In this document: positions 5,289-8,931 of the stretch, piece by piece
Layout of the letters: each line of letters starts with the position of its first letter
How positions within the stretch are numbered: position 1 is the first letter of the stretch
From: a candidate division WWE3 bacterium
GTDB taxonomy: Bacteria; Patescibacteriota; WWE3; UBA101185; UBA10185
Reading direction: 5' to 3'
NCBI GenBank assembly: GCA_003564915.1
Contig: PXDX01000130.1
Span: forward strand, 1 to 8,931
DNA length: 8,931 nucleotides
Translations under genes and position numbers: made by a program
Notes under the pieces: model-generated
Database searches by the model: none
What the model was told of the DNA's origin: nothing
The model's input: only the letters and a program-made list of their open reading frames with translations

Positions 5289-7805
5289 ATGTTGAGCACT
5301 GAATACACTACCTTATCTAAAGGAGAAATTCTTGAAAGGTTTAAATCCAACAGTAGATATGGACTAACAAAGGGAGAGGTAAAAAAAAGATTAAAAGAAT
5401 TCGGAAAAAACGAAATCCCTGATCACAGATCAACATGGTTAAAAATACTTTTTAGGCAGCTAAAATCACCGTTCATTTACCTTCTTTTTGGAGCGGCTGT
5501 TTTAAGTTTTCTAGTTGGCGAGATGTTGGATACCTTTTTGATCTTTATCTTTATTCTCATTAACACCGTTTTGGGGTTCTATCAGGAATTCAGATCGGAA
5601 GAAACTTTTAAAGCCTTGAGGGAGCGAATAATTTCCTATTCCAGCGTCCTTAGAGACGGGAAAGTTGAACAAATAGACACTCGGCAGCTTGTTCCCGGAG
5701 ATATTGTAATAGTACAGACCGGAGATAGAATTCCCGCCGACATGAGGGTCCTGGAAACCAGAAATCTTAGTGTAGACGAGTCGGTTCTGACCGGAGAATC
5801 AGTACCCGTGACCAAGCATGATAAGGACACTAGAGATTTCTCTGAAAATACGATCACTTTTCAAAATATGATCTATAGCGGAAGCGTTGTAGTTGACGGT
5901 ACAGCCCGATGTATAGTAATTACCACAGGTACTGATACTTCCTTTGGGAGGATCGCCGAGCTGACGCTTGAAACACAAACCGTAAGCGGTCTGGAGAACG
6001 CTCTGTCTCGCTTCAGTAAAGCCATATTGAAAATTGTTTCGATCACGCTTGCCCTGATGATAATATTAAATTTGGTTTTAGGCCTTGGGGTCGATGATTT
6101 TCCAACCTTATTGATCTTTACTGTAGCACTTGCAATATCCGTAATACCTCAGGCTTTGCCGCTGGTAATGACATTCTCTCTATCCTTAGGGGCAAGCGAT
6201 CTTGCCAAAAAAGGAGTTGCTGTTAGAAGATTATCCGCCATTGAAGATCTAGGATCTCTCAATATCCTCTGTACAGATAAAACCGGAACAATAACCGAAA
6301 ATAAACTGGAAGTAAAATCCTTGTATCCCGGATCTAATCCCGATTTACTTTTATATGCTAATTTAGCCGCATCCATAGAGGAGGGTAGGGGACTGGAACC
6401 TTTTGATATTGCTCTCTGGGAGGCTTTAAGTGAAGAAAATAGAAATGAGATCTCTAAGTTTGCTCGAATTGAGTATATTCCGTTCAATCCATCTTTGAGA
6501 AGAAACGGAGTTTTAGTTGATACGGACATGGGAGGTATTGCCGTCTTTAGGGGTGCGGTTGAAACCATTTTGAGCGGATGCGCTCTTCCCAGAGAAACCG
6601 AGAGAAAAATCATCGATTGGGTTGGTGAAAAAGAAGGCAAAGGTATGCGATGTCTGGCCATAGCAAAAAGAGATCTTGATGACATAAAAGGCGTAAAATC
6701 AAATAAAGTCTGGGACTATGGCGGACTTGAATTCGTGGGAGTTGTTTCATTTGAGGATCCAATAAAAGCAACGGTCCTAACAGCAATAAGTAAAGCTACG
6801 GAAGCAGGTATTGGTATCAAATTAATTACCGGCGATTCCAGACGAGTTGCAATAAGCGTTTCCAGAGAGATAGGCCTGATTGAAAGCGCGGAAGAAGTGA
6901 TTACCGGATCAGAGTTTGAAAAGCTATCGGAAGAAGAAAAGATCTCTGCGGTAATGGAAAACAAAGTATTTGCCAGATTCACGCCTGAACAAAAGCATGA
7001 GACCGTACGTCTTTTGAAACAAAGATATCGTGTAGGTTTTTTGGGAGATGGAATAAATGATGCACCGGCACTAAAAATGTCAGATGTTTCTATAGTGGTA
7101 CCAAATTCAACGGACATTGCTAGAGAAGCCTCGGACATCGTGCTTCTTGAAAGGGATCTGGAAGTTATTGTCGAGGGTATTCGGGAAGGGAGAAAAGTCT
7201 TTGCAAATACGATCAAATATTTGATTTTGACCCTTTCCGCAAATTTCGGGAATTTCTATGCTCTAGCGCTTGCATCTTTATTCATTAGTTTTCCCCCCAT
7301 GCTGCCGATACAAATATTACTGCTCAATTTGCTGTCCGACTTTCCCATGATAGCCGTAGCAACCGATTCGGTAGACGAAAATACTGTTTCCAAACCCAGA
7401 AGATATAATGTGGGCAGTATATTACTGTTCAGTACGGTTTTAGGATTGCTTAGTACTGTTTTTGACTTTGGATTTTTCTTTTATTTCCTCGGGACCTCTC
7501 CCGCCATATTACAAACAAGTTGGTTCATTGGAAGCGTACTGACCGAATTAGTTTTTATCTTCTCCATCCGAACAGAAAAGATTTTCTTCCGATCCTCTCC
7601 TCCATCAAAATGGCTTACCTTTATGGCCTTGGCTGCGGGTTCCATAACTATCGCCCTACCTTTCATAGGATTTGGGCAAAAATACTTCCAATTTGAGGCG
7701 ATAGGGTACAACAACTTACTTATCATCCTGCTTATTGTGGTTGCTTATTTTATCAGCACAGAATTAGTGAAACTTTTATGTTACAGAAAAAGCGGTTTAA
7801 CCTGA
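5289..7805 (+). CDS. P-type cation-transporting ATPase (P2/P3-like, HAD superfamily)
   Basis: From the ATG at 5289 this is an 838-residue ion pump; ATG 5283 and TTG 5274 are other in-frame starts. It is an integral membrane protein that couples ATP hydrolysis to cation transport. In order it shows an N-terminal cation-ATPase segment (LTKGEVKKRLKEFGKNEIP), a first membrane pair, the actuator domain with TGES (168-171), the M4 motif PQALP (287-291), the phosphorylation motif DKTGT (D330), a nucleotide domain with FRGAVE in place of the usual KGA, the hinge GDGINDAP (586-593), and a C-terminal membrane block with NLLSD (680-684). NLLSDFPMIAVATDSVD resembles MgtA-type Mg2+ pumps (NLLYDISQLSIPFDNVD). 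The M4 motif has Gln where Ca2+, Na+/K+ and MgtA pumps have Glu. The transported ion is therefore uncertain: Mg2+, Ca2+, H+ and others remain possible. Confidence 0.95.
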   Translation: MLSTEYTTLSKGEILERFKSNSRYGLTKGEVKKRLKEFGKNEIPDHRSTWLKILFRQLKSPFIYLLFGAAVLSFLVGEMLDTFLIFIFILINTVLGFYQEFRSEETFKALRERIISYSSVLRDGKVEQIDTRQLVPGDIVIVQTGDRIPADMRVLETRNLSVDESVLTGESVPVTKHDKDTRDFSENTITFQNMIYSGSVVVDGTARCIVITTGTDTSFGRIAELTLETQTVSGLENALSRFSKAILKIVSITLALMIILNLVLGLGVDDFPTLLIFTVALAISVIPQALPLVMTFSLSLGASDLAKKGVAVRRLSAIEDLGSLNILCTDKTGTITENKLEVKSLYPGSNPDLLLYANLAASIEEGRGLEPFDIALWEALSEENRNEISKFARIEYIPFNPSLRRNGVLVDTDMGGIAVFRGAVETILSGCALPRETERKIIDWVGEKEGKGMRCLAIAKRDLDDIKGVKSNKVWDYGGLEFVGVVSFEDPIKATVLTAISKATEAGIGIKLITGDSRRVAISVSREIGLIESAEEVITGSEFEKLSEEEKISAVMENKVFARFTPEQKHETVRLLKQRYRVGFLGDGINDAPALKMSDVSIVVPNSTDIAREASDIVLLERDLEVIVEGIREGRKVFANTIKYLILTLSANFGNFYALALASLFISFPPMLPIQILLLNLLSDFPMIAVATDSVDENTVSKPRRYNVGSILLFSTVLGLLSTVFDFGFFFYFLGTSPAILQTSWFIGSVLTELVFIFSIRTEKIFFRSSPPSKWLTFMALAAGSITIALPFIGFGQKYFQFEAIGYNNLLIILLIVVAYFISTELVKLLCYRKSGLT

Positions 7806-7811
7806 TTTTTT
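7806..7811 (+). terminator. T-run directly after the ATPase stop codon
   Basis: Six T residues follow the TGA at 7803-7805. Only a weak GGTT/AACC pairing precedes them, so this may be a U-tract terminator with little hairpin help. Evidence is thin. Confidence 0.25.
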
Positions 7812-7866
7812 GATCAATTCAAAGATCCGGCAATCCAGTTCTTCCAGATAAGTTCAAAGAAAGATC

Positions 7867-7883
7867 AAATAAATAAAAGAAAA
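7867..7883 (-). terminator. U-rich tract ending the receiver-like transcript
   Basis: Read on the minus strand, the bases just after the three-way-junction element are TTTTCTTTTATTTATTT, with no G or A cluster to interrupt. GC-bearing stems followed by a U-rich run form a plausible intrinsic terminator for the gene at 7961-8332. The other strand has no such tract on its side of the structure, which favours the minus orientation. Confidence 0.6.
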
Positions 7884-7956
7884 GGAAGCCGCAAATCCTT
7901 TGAGAGCGATTTGCCGAGGGCAAGAGATCACGGTCTCTTGGCTTCCATCCCTCTAC
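7884..7956 (-). ncRNA. Three-way-junction RNA element in the 3' UTR of the receiver-like gene
   Basis: Three perfect stems are present. The closing stem P1 is GGAAGCC (7946-7940) with GGCTTCC (7890-7884). P2 is AAGAGA (7939-7934) with TCTCTT (7927-7922) and a six-base loop. P3 is GCAAATC (7914-7908) with GATTTGC (7897-7891) and a ten-base loop. P2 and P3 stack on P1 with no unpaired bases, and a seven-base linker GCCCTCG separates P2 from P3. CCCTC in this linker can pair with GAGGG (7953-7949) just before P1, which would form a pseudoknot. The element starts 10 to 15 bases after the stop codon and is followed by a U-rich tract. It may be an elaborate terminator, an mRNA-stabilising 3' end or a processed small RNA. 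It matches no RNA family I recognise and is not a tRNA. Confidence 0.6.
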
Positions 7957-7966
7957 GTTGTTAGCT
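7956..7966 (-). repeat. 3' half of an 11-bp inverted repeat (at the stop codon)
   Basis: AGCTAACAACG on the minus strand contains the last codon and the TAA stop of the receiver-like gene. It is the exact complement of CGTTGTTAGCT at 8363-8353, near the predicted 5' end of the same transcript. Confidence 0.7.
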
Positions 7967-8332
7967 GTTCTTTCCATTTCCACTTACCTGCCTGATCTTG
8001 CGACTTAGCTCCTCCATCTCATCCAGGAAGAGCGGTCTTGAGCTGATGTTAAAATCTACAAAGTTCCCCGTTGAAGTCTCACCGGTTATTCCTACCACAA
8101 CCCCGGGATGTACCTTCTTAACATCTTCAGCGAATTCCTTAACGCCTGCTCTTGACCGAAGTTCCGGGTTGAAAACCAGAACATCTTTATCCTCGATCAG
8201 ATCAGCAAGCTCAGCGGAACCTCTAACCTCTCTTACCGAAGTTATTTCGAAACCCCGCTTTTTCAGGTAATTGTGGACAACCTTCCAATTGCCCACTTCC
8301 GAATCGATCCATAAGACTGTTACCTTACTCAT
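7961..8332 (-). CDS. Stand-alone receiver-like protein (degenerate phosphoacceptor)
   Basis: This 123-residue protein has the layout of a response-regulator receiver domain with no output domain. The opening VTVLWIDSEVGNWKVVHNYLKKRGFEIT matches the first strand, acidic loop and helix of CheY-like domains, with D10 kept. The phosphoacceptor strand is DVLVFNPELRSRAG, where N55 stands in place of Asp. T83 in VVVGITG matches the conserved switch Thr. R99-P100 replaces the conserved Lys-Pro. It is therefore probably a pseudo-receiver that cannot be phosphorylated normally and acts by binding a partner. The start is supported by GGAGG six bases upstream. No kinase or partner gene is nearby. The mRNA has a structured leader and 3' end. 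The REC fold is inferred from pattern only. Confidence 0.7.
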   Translation of the reverse strand: MSKVTVLWIDSEVGNWKVVHNYLKKRGFEITSVREVRGSAELADLIEDKDVLVFNPELRSRAGVKEFAEDVKKVHPGVVVGITGETSTGNFVDFNISSRPLFLDEMEELSRKIRQVSGNGKNS

Positions 8333-8349
8333 AGGGAACCTCCTTCCCT
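8333..8349 (-). promoter_or_regulatory. Hairpin presenting the Shine-Dalgarno site in its loop
   Basis: On the minus strand AGGGAA-GGAGG-TTCCCT forms a perfect six-base-pair stem whose five-base loop is exactly the SD core GGAGG. The 3' arm abuts the ATG at 8332. The loop would display the SD to the ribosome, and melting or competing pairing could switch translation. Confidence 0.65.
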
Positions 8350-8352
8350 GTA

Positions 8353-8363
8353 AGCTAACAACG
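8353..8363 (-). repeat. 5' half of an 11-bp inverted repeat (in the leader)
   Basis: CGTTGTTAGCT lies 20 bases or more before the start codon and is perfectly complementary to the stop-codon region at 7966-7956. With the predicted start at A8365 it would be bases 3-13 of the mRNA. Confidence 0.65.
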
Positions 8364-8371
8364 CTGGTATT

Positions 8372-8399
8372 ATTTTAAATATTTCTGTAATTTAATCAA
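8372..8399 (-). promoter_or_regulatory. Promoter for the receiver-like gene
   Basis: TTGATT (8399-8394), a 16 bp spacer and TAAAAT (8377-8372) predict a transcript start at A8365, giving a 33-base leader that holds the 11-nt repeat and the SD hairpin. Unlike most genes here, this one has a leader and an SD. Confidence 0.5.
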
Positions 8400-8697
8400 A
8401 TTTTAATTTTTAAGACCTTCAGAAAAGCGTGTAGGACCAAATCCAGCTTATTTCAATCAAAATGAATTTCATTTTTTTGTAAGGTATATGAAAAATTATC
8501 CGATCAGATTAATTTTTTCGCATTAGAAAATACTTTAGTTAGGGGAGATTCTCTTTAAAAGCATATGGCAACGAATAAGACGTGATACGGAGACATCAGG
8601 AATAAATTATATTCTTTTCATTACCAATAATAGTACAGGTAACGAAATATACCCAAATCTGGAATAAGATCGGCTTGTTCTATTTACGTATCTTGAA
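8400..8697. other. AT-rich intergenic stretch without a supported gene
   Basis: I found only very short reading frames, for example 12 codons from the ATG at about 8488. There is no RNA gene I can support. The one distinct element is a palindrome at 8459-8475. It is probably the 3' side of the small membrane protein gene plus the upstream region of the receiver-like gene. Confidence 0.5.
8459..8475. repeat. Perfect palindrome followed by a T-run
   Basis: AAAATGAA (8459-8466) and TTCATTTT (8468-8475) are exact inverted repeats around one base, and the T-run extends to 8478. It could be an operator-type protein site or a weak AT-only terminator on the + strand. AT-rich palindromes also arise by chance. 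Confidence 0.35.
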
Positions 8698-8865
8698 CTA
8701 AGGAGCTGATCTGGTTGTCATTCGTCCAAGTACCTCTCCGGGGTCGTAAGTCTCGCCAAGGACGAATCCTAGGGTGACGGCCATTAATGCCACGAAAGCG
8801 CAACAGAGAATGACTATGGACAAATTTGATATTTTGAGCGTATCACTTACTTGTGAATCAGACAT
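8698..8865 (-). CDS. Small single-span membrane protein, 55 residues
   Basis: The frame ATG to TAG reads MSDSQVSDTLKISNLSIVIL, then a continuing hydrophobic stretch, then a polar tail ETYDPGEVLGRMTTRSAP. Residues about 15-37 form one membrane helix (Ile, Val, Leu, Ala, two adjacent Cys at 21-22, ending TLGFVLG). Acidic or polar flanks on both sides give no clear positive-inside rule. I do not recognise a family. Support for a real gene comes from the sensible domain pattern and from an excellent promoter placed to give a leaderless mRNA starting at the A of the ATG. There is no SD. A small regulatory or accessory membrane peptide is possible, but nothing nearby indicates a partner. Confidence 0.6.
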   Translation of the reverse strand: MSDSQVSDTLKISNLSIVILCCAFVALMAVTLGFVLGETYDPGEVLGRMTTRSAP

Positions 8866-8871
8866 AAAGTT

Positions 8872-8900
8872 ATTTTAAAGACTATATTTCTTTTTTGCAA
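8872..8900 (-). promoter_or_regulatory. Promoter for the 55-residue membrane protein (leaderless)
   Basis: TTGCAA (8900-8895), a 17 bp spacer, TAAAAT (8877-8872), six bases, then ATG at 8865. The -35 hexamer, spacer length and distance to the start codon are identical to those of the maturation protease promoter at 2807-2842. Confidence 0.6.
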
Positions 8901-8931
8901 GTATCATGTATCCGGAGATAGCATAATAAAT

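Noticed and set aside
6149..7216. Long minus-strand frames within the ATPase gene
   Set aside because: Ser/Thr/Pro-rich translations without domain patterns, antisense to a well-conserved coding region; shadow frames.
7884..7946. tRNA or degenerate tRNA
   Set aside because: The closing stem is 7 bp as in a tRNA, but there are only two arms, no T-loop sequence, no anticodon-arm geometry and no CCA.
7956..8363. Mobile cassette bounded by 11-bp terminal inverted repeats
   Set aside because: No target-site duplication flanks the repeats and the enclosed gene is not a transposase. Placement at the mRNA ends fits an RNA role better.

Overview
This window most likely comes from a bacterium with compact gene spacing, possibly of the Patescibacteria/CPR type. 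The lineage is inferred and not proven. The main evidence is promoter layout. Several genes have no Shine-Dalgarno (SD) site. Instead they have a TATAAT-like hexamer that ends six or so bases before the start codon. In two cases a TTGCAA hexamer sits exactly 17 bp further upstream, which is sigma-70 spacing. This points to bacterial leaderless mRNAs more than to archaeal TATA boxes, though an archaeon is not fully excluded. TGG encodes Trp, and TAA, TGA and TAG all serve as stops, so there is no sign of recoding.

Left part (1-1989, + strand): the C-terminal end of a short-chain dehydrogenase cut by the window edge, a small BON-domain protein with a Tyr-rich head, an AAG/Mpg-family 3-methyladenine DNA glycosylase, and a YjbQ/UPF0047 protein. 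These look like independent housekeeping or stress genes.

Middle part (2067-5211): a compact [NiFe]-hydrogenase island. The small and large subunits run on the minus strand with a one-base TAATG overlap. HypC is divergent from the small subunit. A HycI/HyaD-like maturation protease converges on the large subunit, and its 3' end overlaps the 3' end of that gene by 61 bp. A DUF6390-like protein is divergent from the protease. The protease would trim the large-subunit tail after HypC-assisted metal insertion. No diaphorase or other electron-transfer subunit is present, so the redox partner is unknown. The small subunit appears to have a 3Cys-1Asp proximal cluster. The large subunit has Asn where His or Arg normally marks the cleavage site.

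Right part (5289-8931): a large P-type cation ATPase on the + strand, then two minus-strand genes. One is a stand-alone degenerate receiver (pseudo-receiver) protein. Its transcript appears unusually structured: an SD displayed in a hairpin loop, an 11-nt complementarity between the predicted mRNA 5' end and the stop-codon region, and a three-way-junction RNA followed by a U-rich tract just after the stop. The other is a 55-residue single-span membrane protein with an exact copy of the TTGCAA-N17-TAAAAT-N6-ATG promoter layout. No mobile element, CRISPR array, rRNA or tRNA was seen.
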